The position numbers and the translations under genes were made by a program. The notes below the pieces were generated by a model that saw nothing but the letters and a program-made list of their open reading frames with translations, was not told where the DNA came from and did no database searches. Of a stretch of 64,000 nt of DNA, positions 18,733 to 28,224 are shown piece by piece; the stretch's first letter is position 1; each line of letters begins with the position of its first letter. The DNA is from Gemelliphila palaticanis (GTDB lineage Bacteria > Bacillota > Bacilli > Staphylococcales > Gemellaceae). Location of the stretch: assembly GCA_013415235.1 (NCBI GenBank), contig JACBYF010000003.1, forward strand, positions 99,181-163,180, written 5' to 3'.

Positions 18733-20601
18733 ATGAACAGTAGTATAATATTTAACCCTATTAATAATAAGTATCCTAAAGGATCTGTTTCAAACAATCA
18801 AAATATAACTTTTAATGTTTTAATAAAAAAAGATTTCTTTTTTAATAAGCTATCTTTAATCATTTTTGATGATTTTAATAACAAAATAAAAAATATAGAA
18901 CTTAAAAAAAAATCATCAGAACAAAATGAATATAACATTTTTTCAGTAGAATTAGAGCCTCTAACTTCAGGTTTATACTTTTACTATTTTGAAGTAGAAT
19001 TTAACGACTTTACTGCGTACATAAAAAATAACAAACTAAACGCTCATATAACTAAAGATTACGATGAGTTTCCTATGTGGCAACTATCTATCCACAATCA
19101 CGACTTCAAAACTCCAAACTGGTTTAAAGGAACTATAATGTACCAAATTTTTCCAGATAGATTCAAAAAGAGCGATAATTTCAAGCAATTAGAAATTCCT
19201 AAAAATGAAAAAGATAGATTTATCCATGAAGAATGGACAGCAATACCTCACTCTTCTATAACTCACAAAAATTATCGTGCAAAAGATTTTTATAAGGGGA
19301 ATTTAGAAGGTATAAGAGAAGAAAAAGCATATTTTAAAAACTTAAATATAGATAGCATATACTTTAATCCAATAGTAGAAAGCGCTGAAAACCATAGATA
19401 CTCAACTGCCGACTATTTCAAAGTTGACCCATACTTCGCTACAAATGAAGAATTTGAAAAGTTCTGTGGCGAGTTTAAAAATGATGGTATAAAAATTATT
19501 TTAGACGGAGTATTTAGCCATACAGGATCTGATAGTATATATTTCAATAGAGATAACAACTATAATTCTTTAGGAGCTTACAATTCAAAAGACTCTAAAT
19601 ACTATCCTTGGTTTGATTTTATGAATTTTCCCAATGAATACAACTCTTGGTGGGGATTCGATAATCTACCTACAGTTAATAAAAACAACGAAGATTTTTT
19701 AAAATTTGTTACCGAAAAAGATAATGGTGTAGTAAACTATTGGCAAAAATTAGGTATAGCCGGTTGGCGACTAGATGTGGCAGATGAATTTCCTGATAAA
19801 TTTTTAGACGAGATAAGAACTAGCGCTAAATCATTTGATGAAGAAGCTATAATAATAGGAGAAGTTTGGGAAGATGCTTCTAACAAGATGGCTTATGGGC
19901 AAAGAAGAAGATATTTCCAAGGGAAACAACTTGATAGTGTTATGAACTATCCTTGGAGAGAAGCTATAATAAATTTTGTAAAAAACAAAGATGCCAAAGA
20001 ATTTGAATTCCAAATAAATAATCTTGTAGAAAACTATCCTAAAGAAGCGCTAAATAGTCTTATGAACTTACTATCTAGCCATGATATGCCAAGAATATTA
20101 ACTGCATTAGCAGTCAATGATGCAAAAAATTATCCTGTAGAAAAACGCCTAGAATATGTTTTAACTAAAGAAAAATATAGCGAAGTAAAAGAACTATCTA
20201 AATTTGCTGCGTTTATTCAGTTCACTTTACCTGGCGTTCCTTCTATTTATTACGGTGATGAAATTGGTATGTATGGATTTACAGACCCTTACAATAGACT
20301 AGGTTTTGATAGAGATAATATTGATAATGATCTTTTAGAGTTTTATAAAAAACTAACAAAATTTAGAAATGACAACAAAAATAGTTTTAAAGATAACTTT
20401 GAATTTGTAAGTAGTAAAGACGGCTTAATAGCATATATAAGAAATAATATTTTATGTGTAGTTAATATTAGCAATGAGCCAAAAGTTATAGAAAATTATA
20501 CAAATGGCGAAGTAATATTTGGTAATAATAAAGAAGCTGTATTCACCAAATACGGAGTTGTAATACCTAAAAATAGCTACATAGCGATAGAAGTTAAGTA
20601 A
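18733..20601 (+). CDS. GH13 alpha-glucosidase/neopullulanase-like hydrolase
   Basis: An intracellular alpha-amylase-family enzyme, with no signal peptide once the start at MNSSIIFNP (18733) is used; an upstream ATG at 18649 would add 28 residues but has no ribosome site. The N-terminal beta domain (about 1-125) resembles neopullulanase. The barrel starts at GTIMYQIFPDRFKKS; the catalytic residues are Asp in WRLDVADEF, Glu in IIGEVWEDA and Asp in LLSSHDMPR. The substrate is probably alpha-glucan oligosaccharide, matching the adjacent glycogen operon. Exact specificity is not readable from sequence. Confidence 0.88.
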   Translation: MNSSIIFNPINNKYPKGSVSNNQNITFNVLIKKDFFFNKLSLIIFDDFNNKIKNIELKKKSSEQNEYNIFSVELEPLTSGLYFYYFEVEFNDFTAYIKNNKLNAHITKDYDEFPMWQLSIHNHDFKTPNWFKGTIMYQIFPDRFKKSDNFKQLEIPKNEKDRFIHEEWTAIPHSSITHKNYRAKDFYKGNLEGIREEKAYFKNLNIDSIYFNPIVESAENHRYSTADYFKVDPYFATNEEFEKFCGEFKNDGIKIILDGVFSHTGSDSIYFNRDNNYNSLGAYNSKDSKYYPWFDFMNFPNEYNSWWGFDNLPTVNKNNEDFLKFVTEKDNGVVNYWQKLGIAGWRLDVADEFPDKFLDEIRTSAKSFDEEAIIIGEVWEDASNKMAYGQRRRYFQGKQLDSVMNYPWREAIINFVKNKDAKEFEFQINNLVENYPKEALNSLMNLLSSHDMPRILTALAVNDAKNYPVEKRLEYVLTKEKYSEVKELSKFAAFIQFTLPGVPSIYYGDEIGMYGFTDPYNRLGFDRDNIDNDLLEFYKKLTKFRNDNKNSFKDNFEFVSSKDGLIAYIRNNILCVVNISNEPKVIENYTNGEVIFGNNKEAVFTKYGVVIPKNSYIAIEVK

Positions 20602-20612
20602 ATCAAAAAAAT

Positions 20613-20656
20613 AAAAAAGTTTAGTGTTCATAATTTATAAACACTAAACTTTTTTA
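20613..20656. terminator. Bidirectional terminator, GH13 hydrolase / cstA
   Basis: AAAAAAGTTTAGTGTT pairs with AACACTAAACTTTTTT around an 11-base loop; it lies between two convergent genes. Confidence 0.88.
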
Positions 20657-20667
20657 TTTTGTATTTT

Positions 20668-22125
20668 CTAGTCTTCTTTAAATTTACCTATATCTTTTAT
20701 TGAGTGTTTGTAGAAGTATACTGTAGTTCCTACAGTAAGAACTGCTGCGATTATATAAGATATATTTAATGGTATATTAAATCCAATTTTTTCAGATAAT
20801 ATATATGTATATATTTGGTATAGCATAAATATACCTGGAATTAATGTAACTAAATAATTTTTCTTATTAACTATTAAGTATTTTGTAGATACAAATAACG
20901 CTATAACTGCTGTAGCTTGGTTAGCCCAGTTAAAGTAACGCCATAGTATTTCAAAATCCATTTTTGTTAAGATATAAGCTATAACAAATATTGGTAATGT
21001 TATAACTAATTTATGGAACATTTTTCTTTGTGGTAATTTTATGTATTCTGCGATAGTTAAACGTAACGCTCTGAATGCTGAGTTACCAGAAGTTATAGGT
21101 AAAACTATTACACCTAATATAGCAAGAGTTCCTAAAGTAGAACCTAACATAAGAATAGAAACTTTGTCTACTATTACTGAAGGTGTCCCTTGTTTAATTA
21201 ATTCATATAAAGTTTGCCCTTCAAATAAAGCCATAGCTGCTGATGCCCAAATCATAGCTATAACACCCTCTGCAATCATCATTCCGTAGAAGATAAATCT
21301 ACCTTGTTTTTCATTTTGAATTGTTCTTGAAATCATAGGTGATTGTGTAGCATGGAATCCAGAAAGTGCCCCACATGAAATAGTAAAAAATAATACAGGG
21401 AATATACTTACTGCATTTGGATGCATATTAGTTAAAGAACTGAAAGTTAATTCTTTTAATTGATAAGTACTGTTGTTATTATAAAGTAAACTTACCCCTA
21501 TTGAGAAAGTACTTATAACCATTATAAATCCAAATATAGGGTATATCCAACCTATTATCTTATCAATTGGTAATATTGTAGATAATAAATAATAGAAGAA
21601 TATACAACAAATAATAATTAATAAAGCCGTTGCTGATGTTTTATCTACTAAAGAATAAGTAGATAAAGTTTGTTGAATTAATTTAGCTGGTGATAAAACG
21701 AATACTACACCAACTAAAAGTAATAGTATGGCAGAAAAAGCATTAACTGCATGACGCATACCATTTCCAATATATTTACCTGCTAAAGTAGGTAAGAAAG
21801 CCCCCTTATTTCTTAAAGAAATCATCCCTATATAATAATCATGAACAGCTCCAGCAAATATACACCCTAGAACTATCCAAATAAATGCAACAGGTCCATA
21901 TAACGCACCTAGTATCGGTCCAAATACCGGTCCAGTACCTGCTATATTTAATAATTGTATTATAGCGTTTTTAGGCTTATTCATAGGAACATAGTCACTA
22001 CCATCTTGCATTGCATATGCAGGTGTTTTCTTATCCGGATTTATAGCGAAATTCTTCTCTACATAAGACCCGTAAATAAAGTATCCTATTATTAAACATA
22101 AAACACTTATAATAAATGTAATCAT
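20668..22125 (-). CDS. CstA-family carbon starvation transporter
   Basis: A multi-span membrane protein of the CstA/BtsT family, whose known members carry pyruvate or peptides. The family core AGTGPVFGPILGALYGPVAF (about 62-81) and the GAVHDYYIGMISLRNKGAFL stretch are intact, as is SGFHATQSPMISRTIQNE. At 485 aa it is a shorter form than E. coli CstA (about 700). Monocistronic. Pyruvate or peptide uptake is the likely role; which of the two is unclear. Confidence 0.88.
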   Translation of the reverse strand: MITFIISVLCLIIGYFIYGSYVEKNFAINPDKKTPAYAMQDGSDYVPMNKPKNAIIQLLNIAGTGPVFGPILGALYGPVAFIWIVLGCIFAGAVHDYYIGMISLRNKGAFLPTLAGKYIGNGMRHAVNAFSAILLLLVGVVFVLSPAKLIQQTLSTYSLVDKTSATALLIIICCIFFYYLLSTILPIDKIIGWIYPIFGFIMVISTFSIGVSLLYNNNSTYQLKELTFSSLTNMHPNAVSIFPVLFFTISCGALSGFHATQSPMISRTIQNEKQGRFIFYGMMIAEGVIAMIWASAAMALFEGQTLYELIKQGTPSVIVDKVSILMLGSTLGTLAILGVIVLPITSGNSAFRALRLTIAEYIKLPQRKMFHKLVITLPIFVIAYILTKMDFEILWRYFNWANQATAVIALFVSTKYLIVNKKNYLVTLIPGIFMLYQIYTYILSEKIGFNIPLNISYIIAAVLTVGTTVYFYKHSIKDIGKFKED

Positions 22126-22442
22126 AATTACCTCCTAAAAATATAATTTATAATGTTAAGAATTAAAATTTAAAATTAGTTATTTAATTTATATATTAAT
22201 CTCAATACACAAATATTAATTATATTAAAATACATTAAAATTGTCAATGGTAATTTTTTATTTTTATTTTAAAAGAGATAAAAACCTTGTTTTACCTGTA
22301 TTTACAAACTACTTAATTATATTCTGATTATAAATTTTTATTCAGGCTATAAATCTAATAATACAGAGTTAAATAATTAATTATACATTTTTATTATTAT
22401 TTTAGTTTACAATTAAATTTAGAAATATTATAATTGAGTAAT
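22126..22442. other. AT-rich intergenic stretch
   Basis: Upstream region of cstA, very AT-rich, no gene seen. It contains the cstA ribosome site (AGGAGG in the minus sense, just before 22125) and probable promoter elements that are hard to fix because of AT richness. Confidence 0.4.
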
Positions 22443-22572
22443 AAAAAAAGAAGTTGAAAATAAAGCTAAACATTAATAAGATAAAATTTTAATACCTTAT
22501 AATATCAACTTTCTAAGTTATAAAATCTAGTTAATAATGATTATATAACTTTTTAATCAACTTCTTTTTTTA
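22443..22572 (-). terminator. Long-span inverted repeat at the end of the trmR-mtnN operon
   Basis: AAAAAAAGAAGTTGA (22443-22457) pairs with TCAACTTCTTTTTTT (22557-22571), leaving about 100 bases between the arms. A further copy of ATCAACTT at 22503-22511 could pair with the left arm instead. The minus-strand T-run after the second arm suggests termination of the operon ending in mtnN. Confidence 0.5.
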
Positions 22573-22575
22573 TAT

Positions 22576-23259
22576 CTAATTTAATTGTGTTAATAATTCT
22601 GTAGTTAATATAGATGAATTTTGGGCAGCTATTTGTAAAAACTCATCAAAAGTTACTCTATTACCTTCTTCTGCTAAATCACTGACACTTCTACATACTA
22701 TAAACTTGACTCCAAAGTTGTAGCATGTTTGCGCTATTGCCGCAGCTTCCATCTCTACAGCTTGCATTAAAGGAAACTTATTTAAAATCTCTAATTTTCT
22801 ATTTTTATCAGAAATAAATGAATCAGATGTACCCACTAATCCATAATGAACATTATTAGGTAGATTTATCTTTCTTGATAAATCTACTAAATAGTTATCA
22901 CTAGTATAAGTTGCTGGCATTTGAGGAACTTGACCAAATTCATAACCAAAATGAGTTGCATCAACATCAAAATAAGTTGTTTCTGTTGCTACTATCATAT
23001 CTCCTACTGCCATTCCTTTTTTTAAAGCACCACAACTACCTATATTTATAACATAATCTACCTCATAATTATTAAGTAATATAGATGTTGCTATCGCTGC
23101 ATTTACTTTACCTGGTTTAGATAACATAAGAACTATATTTTTATTTTCATACAATCCTTCATAAAACTCTACATGAGCTATTTTTTTTATTTGTAAGTTC
23201 TCTATTTTAGCTTTTATAATAGCTACTTCTTCTGGCATTGCTCCTATTAATGCTATCAT
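22576..23259 (-). CDS. mtnN: 5'-methylthioadenosine/S-adenosylhomocysteine nucleosidase
   Basis: Hydrolyses MTA and SAH, products of SAM-dependent reactions. MIALIGAMPEEV at the N-terminus, VINIGSCGALKKGM, and the catalytic segments AVEMEAAAIAQ and CRSVSDLAEE are diagnostic. Length 227 aa is normal. It is the last gene of the tRNA-modification operon, seven bases after greA, which fits because TrmR upstream produces SAH. Confidence 0.96.
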   Translation of the reverse strand: MIALIGAMPEEVAIIKAKIENLQIKKIAHVEFYEGLYENKNIVLMLSKPGKVNAAIATSILLNNYEVDYVINIGSCGALKKGMAVGDMIVATETTYFDVDATHFGYEFGQVPQMPATYTSDNYLVDLSRKINLPNNVHYGLVGTSDSFISDKNRKLEILNKFPLMQAVEMEAAAIAQTCYNFGVKFIVCRSVSDLAEEGNRVTFDEFLQIAAQNSSILTTELLTQLN

Positions 23260-23266
23260 AATTCAC

Positions 23267-23755
23267 CTATTGAACTTTTACTATTTTTATTTCCATAGTA
23301 TCTTCTGGTCCAGTTGGTAAAGATACTTTTACAACATCACCAATTTCTTTTCCTAAAAGAGCTTGAGCTACTGGTGATTCATTAGAAATTTTATATTCAA
23401 ATGGATTTGCTTCTGCACTACCTACGATTTTATAAGTTTCTTCTTCTCCATCAGGCATTTCTATATAAGTTACAGTATGACCTAAACGTATAGTGTTACT
23501 TTTATCGTCTATTTTTATGATTTTAGCATAACGGATCATTTGTTCCATTTCTAAAATCTTTTGTTCGATAAATCCTTGCTCATCTTTTGCTGCATCATAC
23601 TCAGAGTTCTCAGATAAATCCCCAAAACTACGTGCAATTTTAATTTTTTCTATTACTTCTGGTCTTTTTACTTTTTTATAATGTTCTAATTCTTCTACTA
23701 ATTTATCATAACCTTCTTGGGTCATTTGATATTCTAATACTTCTTCTATTGCCAT
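23267..23755 (-). CDS. greA: Transcription elongation factor GreA
   Basis: Rescues backtracked RNA polymerase by stimulating transcript cleavage. The N-terminal coiled coil (about 8-80) carries the acidic tip in [14 protein letters not shown], and the C-terminal FKBP-like globular domain includes [20 protein letters not shown]. 162 aa, slightly longer than Bacillus GreA. The udk-greA order is the Bacillus order. Confidence 0.97.
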   Translation of the reverse strand: MAIEEVLEYQMTQEGYDKLVEELEHYKKVKRPEVIEKIKIARSFGDLSENSEYDAAKDEQGFIEQKILEMEQMIRYAKIIKIDDKSNTIRLGHTVTYIEMPDGEEETYKIVGSAEANPFEYKISNESPVAQALLGKEIGDVVKVSLPTGPEDTMEIKIVKVQ

Positions 23756-23811
23756 TTTATGCTCCTTAATTTGTATAATTTTCTAATAGGTATATTATAT
23801 ATTTTTTTTTA

Positions 23812-24432
23812 TTATTTTTCTAGTATAGATTTTATTTTTGTTATAAGTATATCTACAGCTATATCGTTATAACCACCATCAGGTATTATTATATCTGCAT
23901 ATTGTTTAGTAGGCTGTATGTATTGTTCATGCATAGGTCTTACTGACGTTAAGTATTGGTTAATAACTGATTCTACACTTCTACCACGTTCATTCATATC
24001 TCTTAATAAACGGCGCAATATTCTTATATCACTAGGTGTATCAACAAATATTTTAATATCTAAAAAATCTCGTATAGTTTTTGAATAAAGACCAAATAAT
24101 CCTTCTACAATTATTATATCTTTTGGTTCTTGAACTACAATTTCTTTACTTCTAGTATGATTAACGTAATCATATCTAGGCATTTCAACAGTTTTTCCTT
24201 CTATTAAGTCTAAAAGTTGGCTACATAATAATTCATTGTCAAAAGCATCTGGATGATCGTAGTTAGTTTTTATTCTCTCTTCCATTGTCATATGACTTTG
24301 ATCTTTATAGTAATAATCTTGTTCTATTAGAACCACTTTTTCTTTTGTAAGTTCTTCTATTATCCTTTTTGTAACAGTAGTTTTTCCACTACCACTTCCA
24401 CCTACAATTCCGATTACTTTTGGCCTTTTCAT
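23812..24432 (-). CDS. udk: Uridine kinase
   Basis: Phosphorylates uridine and cytidine for pyrimidine salvage. P-loop GGSGSGKTT at 11-19; [23 protein letters not shown] and the lid stretch [13 protein letters not shown] are conserved family elements. Length 206 aa is typical. Its ATG overlaps the upstream trhP2 stop as TAATG. Confidence 0.97.
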   Translation of the reverse strand: MKRPKVIGIVGGSGSGKTTVTKRIIEELTKEKVVLIEQDYYYKDQSHMTMEERIKTNYDHPDAFDNELLCSQLLDLIEGKTVEMPRYDYVNHTRSKEIVVQEPKDIIIVEGLFGLYSKTIRDFLDIKIFVDTPSDIRILRRLLRDMNERGRSVESVINQYLTSVRPMHEQYIQPTKQYADIIIPDGGYNDIAVDILITKIKSILEK

Positions 24433-25706
24433 TACCTTGCACCAATTTCCTTTCTCATCATATTTTGTTTAAATACTTTACTGTCTATTTTTGTTCTAAC
24501 TATTTGAAGAGGATGTCTTGCTGCATCAATAAGATCTCCATCTTCATCATATATTTCACCTATTATTTGTTCAAAACTATCTATTTCAGGTCCAAAAAAT
24601 TCTACTTTATCTCCTGTTTTAAAGTGATTTCTTTGTTGAATAGTAGCTACTCCTGTCTCTTCATCATAATGTAAAACTTGACCTATAAAGTCAAAGTTTG
24701 TTTTCTTTCCACCTTGGTTACCAAACATTTGTTCTTTATATGTAGGTATATTGTAGAAAAATGAAGATGCAGTATCTCTATTAGCACACTTGTAAAGTTC
24801 TAATTTATACGCAGGAGTCATTTCAAAGTTATCTGGATCTGCACAATAATCATCTATTAATTTTCTATATACACTAGCTACTGTAGCAACATAATGAATA
24901 GATTTCATACGACCTTCTACTTTTAGAGAATCTATACCTAACTCTATAATTTCTGGAACACTTTCTATTAAAGTTAAATCTTTAGGGCTCATAGCATAAG
25001 GATCTGCTCCTTCATTATAAAGTGCTTTGTCCTCATCTTCTCCTTCTTCGTAAAGATCATAGTTCCAACGGCAAGATTGACAACACCCACCTCTGTTACT
25101 ATCACGAGCAGTCATATAATTACTCAATGTACAACGTCCAGAGTAAGCTATACACATAGCTCCATGAACAAACATTTCTATTTCTACGTCTGTTTTTTCT
25201 CTTATTTCTTTGATTTCTTCATATCCTGTTTCTCTAGCTAAAACTACCCTATGTACTCCTTCACTTTCCCAATATTGTACTTCTTTGTAGTTTGAAATAG
25301 ATTGCTGTGTACTTATATGTACCTCAACTTTAGGTGCAACTCTTTTACAAGTTTCAATTATATATGGGTCTGCTACTATTATACCACGAACTCCTGCATC
25401 TTGTAAGGCTATTAAAAATTCTTCTAATCCTCCAAAGTTTTCATTATGAGCTATAATATTAGCTGTAACATATATATCCGCACCATATCCTCGAGCAAAA
25501 CCACAACCTTCTTTTATTTCTTCTATAGTAAAGTTATCTGCATTACTTCTAAGCCCAAATTCTTGTCCACCTAAAAATATTGCATCTGCTCCATAGTGAA
25601 CTGCTATTTTTAATTTCTCCAAATTACCTGCAGGCATAAGTAATTCTGGTTTTTTTGTTATTACTCTTTTTCCATCTATTATTTCCGAAATTTTTTCTAT
25701 TGCCAT
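24432..25706 (-). CDS. trhP2: tRNA wobble U34 hydroxylation protein, peptidase U32 family (YrrO type)
   Basis: The U32 family includes TrhP, which with prephenate makes 5-hydroxyuridine at tRNA position 34; the Bacillus pair is YrrN/Yrr[21 protein letters not shown] (19-38) begins the barrel; [20 protein letters not shown] and [13 protein letters not shown] hold the cysteines for an iron-sulfur cluster. Length 424 aa matches YrrO. The start codon is odd: AAAAGGAGGA lies about 30 bases upstream, separated by a hairpin (see separate entry), and no other in-frame start is available. It is followed by udk with overlap. Confidence 0.92.
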   Translation of the reverse strand: MAIEKISEIIDGKRVITKKPELLMPAGNLEKLKIAVHYGADAIFLGGQEFGLRSNADNFTIEEIKEGCGFARGYGADIYVTANIIAHNENFGGLEEFLIALQDAGVRGIIVADPYIIETCKRVAPKVEVHISTQQSISNYKEVQYWESEGVHRVVLARETGYEEIKEIREKTDVEIEMFVHGAMCIAYSGRCTLSNYMTARDSNRGGCCQSCRWNYDLYEEGEDEDKALYNEGADPYAMSPKDLTLIESVPEIIELGIDSLKVEGRMKSIHYVATVASVYRKLIDDYCADPDNFEMTPAYKLELYKCANRDTASSFFYNIPTYKEQMFGNQGGKKTNFDFIGQVLHYDEETGVATIQQRNHFKTGDKVEFFGPEIDSFEQIIGEIYDEDGDLIDAARHPLQIVRTKIDSKVFKQNMMRKEIGAR

Positions 25707-25713
25707 AAATTCA

Positions 25714-25746
25714 AAGTCACATTCAAGTATGACTTATCCTCCTTTT
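25714..25746 (-). promoter_or_regulatory. Shine-Dalgarno bridged to the trhP2 start by a hairpin
   Basis: On the minus strand AAAAGGAGGA (25746-25737) is followed by AAGTCA...TGACTT (25735-25714), a stem of six to eight pairs, and then TGAATTT and ATG 25706. If the hairpin forms, the effective SD-to-ATG spacing is about nine bases instead of thirty. Confidence 0.6.
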
Positions 25747-25773
25747 AATTTATTTCTTTAATATTTCCTTTAT

Positions 25774-26054
25774 AAACACTAACCAACCTTTATTATTCCT
25801 ATAAAAGTTAAATACATTGTTTCTTAAAATCTATTCATTTTATTTTTTAAGGACTTTTATTGCCTTTAGTTTCGACAGAAAAACCTCCATTTAGGAGCTT
25901 TTTCTGCATAAGAACAACTAACCAACTTTTATTATTCCTATAAGAGTTTACATATATTGTTTCTCCTGGAAAAACTTCCATCCAGGAACTTTTTCCAGAT
26001 AAGAAACACTAACCAACCGTTATTATTCTAATAACGGTTAAGGTAAGTGTTTCT
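25774..26054 (-). repeat. Array of five hairpins between trhP1 and trhP2
   Basis: Three related units of about 52 bases (25774-25824, 25911-25965, 26002-26054) share the core ACTAACCAAC...TTATTATTC and each folds on itself. Two shorter hairpins of about 31-33 bases (25876-25906 and 25966-25998) lie between them, with arms AGAAAA/TTTTCT and CTGGAAAA/TTTTCCAG. The third unit is a near-perfect nested hairpin and includes the trhP1 stop codon. No gene is present. Confidence 0.8.
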
Positions 26055-26979
26055 AATACATAGTTTTTTTCTGGAAGAATCCTAAGTCTACTTCTCGATA
26101 TTTTGGTTTTATTGACTCTATATCGTTATAGAAGTCTTGTTTTTCTTCTTGATACGCTTCTTCATCTTCATAGTAAAGATCGATAGCATCTCTATATATT
26201 GTAGTTACTTCTGTTATATAATCCTCAGATTTTAGAACACCTTCAATTTTTAGAGCTTTAACTCCATAACTAATTAGCTTATCTAAGTATTCTATTGCAC
26301 ATATATCATTAGCACTCATTATATGGGTACCGTTAGAATCTTCAAAAATTGGATATCTTTCATTTCTATCTTGACTGTAAAGGAATAGTTTTTTAGATCC
26401 ACTATATTTTTCAATATACTCTTCTTTATCGCTATATAAGAAATAGTTATCAACCAATTTTCTAACGGATTGGAACATACATAACATTCCTTGAACTTGA
26501 ACTTCTATTTCGTAGTTAGACTTTTCTGCTATTTCTTCTATTTCTTCGATAGTTAATTCTTTAGATAAGCACGTTCTATAGGCTCCCCTATCTCCCCAAT
26601 AATTACAAGAAAATGAGTTTGTCGCTAAAGTATGAGGATCCCATTGTAATTTGAAATTTAGCTTTTCTTCTCTTACTATAGTTATTATAGTAGGTTCCCC
26701 AAAAATAACAGCATCAGGATTTAATGTATCAACATATTTTAAATATTCTACTAAATCATCTAAGTGCTCATTATGAAATATTGCATTTACGCTAACATAA
26801 GCTTTTTTCCCTGCTTGATGTATTATCTCTATAGCTCTCTTTAAATCTTCTTTATTAAATTCTCCAGCTAAACGCAAGCCGTACTTTTCTTCTCCTATTA
26901 TAAAACTATCAGCACCTACATTTATTAATTCATATATATGTTCTACACTTTTAGGAGTTACAACTAATTCTACTGTCAT
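26053..26979 (-). CDS. trhP1: tRNA U34 hydroxylation protein, peptidase U32 family (YrrN type)
   Basis: The shorter U32 partner (308 aa, as Bacillus YrrN). LVVTPKSVEHIYELINVGAD at the N-terminus and the barrel motif VQVQGMLCMFQSVRKLVDNY correspond to the YrrO motifs, but the cysteine-rich [15 protein letters not shown] block is reduced here, as in YrrN-type subunits. Probably forms a complex with the downstream YrrO-type protein. AAAGGA precedes the ATG. The gene ends inside the hairpin array. Confidence 0.88.
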   Translation of the reverse strand: MTVELVVTPKSVEHIYELINVGADSFIIGEEKYGLRLAGEFNKEDLKRAIEIIHQAGKKAYVSVNAIFHNEHLDDLVEYLKYVDTLNPDAVIFGEPTIITIVREEKLNFKLQWDPHTLATNSFSCNYWGDRGAYRTCLSKELTIEEIEEIAEKSNYEIEVQVQGMLCMFQSVRKLVDNYFLYSDKEEYIEKYSGSKKLFLYSQDRNERYPIFEDSNGTHIMSANDICAIEYLDKLISYGVKALKIEGVLKSEDYITEVTTIYRDAIDLYYEDEEAYQEEKQDFYNDIESIKPKYREVDLGFFQKKTMY

Positions 26980-26995
26980 ATTGTTCCTTTCTTAT

Positions 26996-27433
26996 TTATC
27001 TAATATTTGTTCCTATTTTTTTCATTGAATACCAATTTATTTCTTCATAATAATGACGATTAAATTTGGTAAAATTTATATGCTCAATTTCTACTATATA
27101 TTTTTTATCATCTATATATTCTACTCTTGGATCATTATATTCAAAAGCCCACATAAAAACTGATATACATAAAGAAAAAATCAATAAAAATGAATATAAT
27201 AAACTCATCGTAACTTTCAACATAATACTTCTAATCTTTATTATAGAAGTTACTACGCCATAAACAGCTGGTAAAAAAACTAGCACTATAAATAAAACAC
27301 CTTGGTATTGAGTCAACAAACCATTAAAATAAATATCTTCATCTGCCATAATTTCAAAAATAATTGGTATAGTTAAATAATAAAGATATATTATAACTAA
27401 AAAAATATATGTATAAAATAAAAATTGTTTCAT
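26996..27433 (-). CDS. Membrane protein (145 aa), unknown function
   Basis: Three to four hydrophobic segments (about residues 4-26, 44-62, 70-95) and a hydrophilic C-terminus containing DPRVEYIDDKKYIVEIEHIN. I recognise no family. It is packed between trmR (6 bp) and trhP1 (16 bp) in the same operon, an insertion not present in the Bacillus yrrM-yrrN-yrrO order. Confidence 0.7.
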   Translation of the reverse strand: MKQFLFYTYIFLVIIYLYYLTIPIIFEIMADEDIYFNGLLTQYQGVLFIVLVFLPAVYGVVTSIIKIRSIMLKVTMSLLYSFLLIFSLCISVFMWAFEYNDPRVEYIDDKKYIVEIEHINFTKFNRHYYEEINWYSMKKIGTNIR

Positions 27434-27439
27434 TAATTA

Positions 27440-28090
27440 TTACTTTCTCCTAGTAGTTATAGCTACACCATCTCCAAATGGCAAGATAACACTACTATAA
27501 TTTGTGTTATTCATTAACCACTCATTATAGTTATTTATTTTTCTTGATAATTGTTTTAAATCTCTACTATGTTTTATTATACTAGGATCTGAAACCATTC
27601 CTTTAAACAAAACGTTGTCTGTTATTATAAGTACATCTTCTGCAAAATAAGGCTCATAAAGTTCAAAAAATTTTCTACTTTGACTTTTCGCCCCATCTAT
27701 AAAAATAACATCGTACGGAGCGTTATTCACCACATCAGTTGTTAGTTCTAGTGCATCGGCATGAATTAGCGTTATTTTGTCTGTTAAACCTCTTTCTTTA
27801 ACATTTTTAACAGCTAAATTATACATTGTACTATCTCTTTCTATAGTAGTAACTTTACATCCTACATACTCAGCTATATTCATAGAACTGTAGGCTATAG
27901 CCGTACCTATTTCTAATACATTTTTAGCTTTTTTTATTTTTAATAATTGTACCAAATAAGATATTCCTATTTTATCTATAATTGGAACTCTATTTTCTTC
28001 GGCAAAAATTTCTAAATTTTTATAAAATTCATCACTTTCAGGTAATAAATTAGTTACATACAAACTATCTTTAGAATCTATAGCTACCAT
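27440..28090 (-). CDS. trmR: tRNA 5-hydroxyuridine methyltransferase TrmR (YrrM)
   Basis: A class I SAM-dependent O-methyltransferase that turns ho5U34 into 5-methoxyuridine in Gram-positive bacteria. VLEIGTAIAYSSMNIAEYVG (about 60-79) is the SAM-binding loop, VTTIERD the acidic motif and YDVIFIDGAKSQSRKFF the catalytic/metal segment. Length 216 aa and the position before two U32 genes match Bacillus yrrM. GGAGG lies before the ATG at 28090. First gene of the operon. Confidence 0.93.
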   Translation of the reverse strand: MVAIDSKDSLYVTNLLPESDEFYKNLEIFAEENRVPIIDKIGISYLVQLLKIKKAKNVLEIGTAIAYSSMNIAEYVGCKVTTIERDSTMYNLAVKNVKERGLTDKITLIHADALELTTDVVNNAPYDVIFIDGAKSQSRKFFELYEPYFAEDVLIITDNVLFKGMVSDPSIIKHSRDLKQLSRKINNYNEWLMNNTNYSSVILPFGDGVAITTRRK

Positions 28091-28177
28091 AAATCCTCCA
28101 AAACATAATTTTACATCATATTATAATAACATATATATACTAAAAAATACAGTAATCAAGAAGTATTACTACTCATA

Positions 28178-28221
28178 ATAAAAAAGTACCAAAAAGTTAT
28201 CAATAACTTTTTGGTGCATTT
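28178..28221 (-). terminator. Terminator downstream of the PepSY gene
   Basis: ACCAAAAAGTTAT pairs with ATAACTTTTTGGT around a two-base loop; the minus strand then runs into ACTTTTTT. Confidence 0.85.
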
Positions 28222-28224
28222 TTA

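Noticed and set aside
25690..25727. A nine-codon upstream ORF starting at TTG and overlapping the trhP2 start
   Set aside because: The TTG lies inside the hairpin discussed above and has poor spacing to the SD; a leader peptide is possible but not supported.
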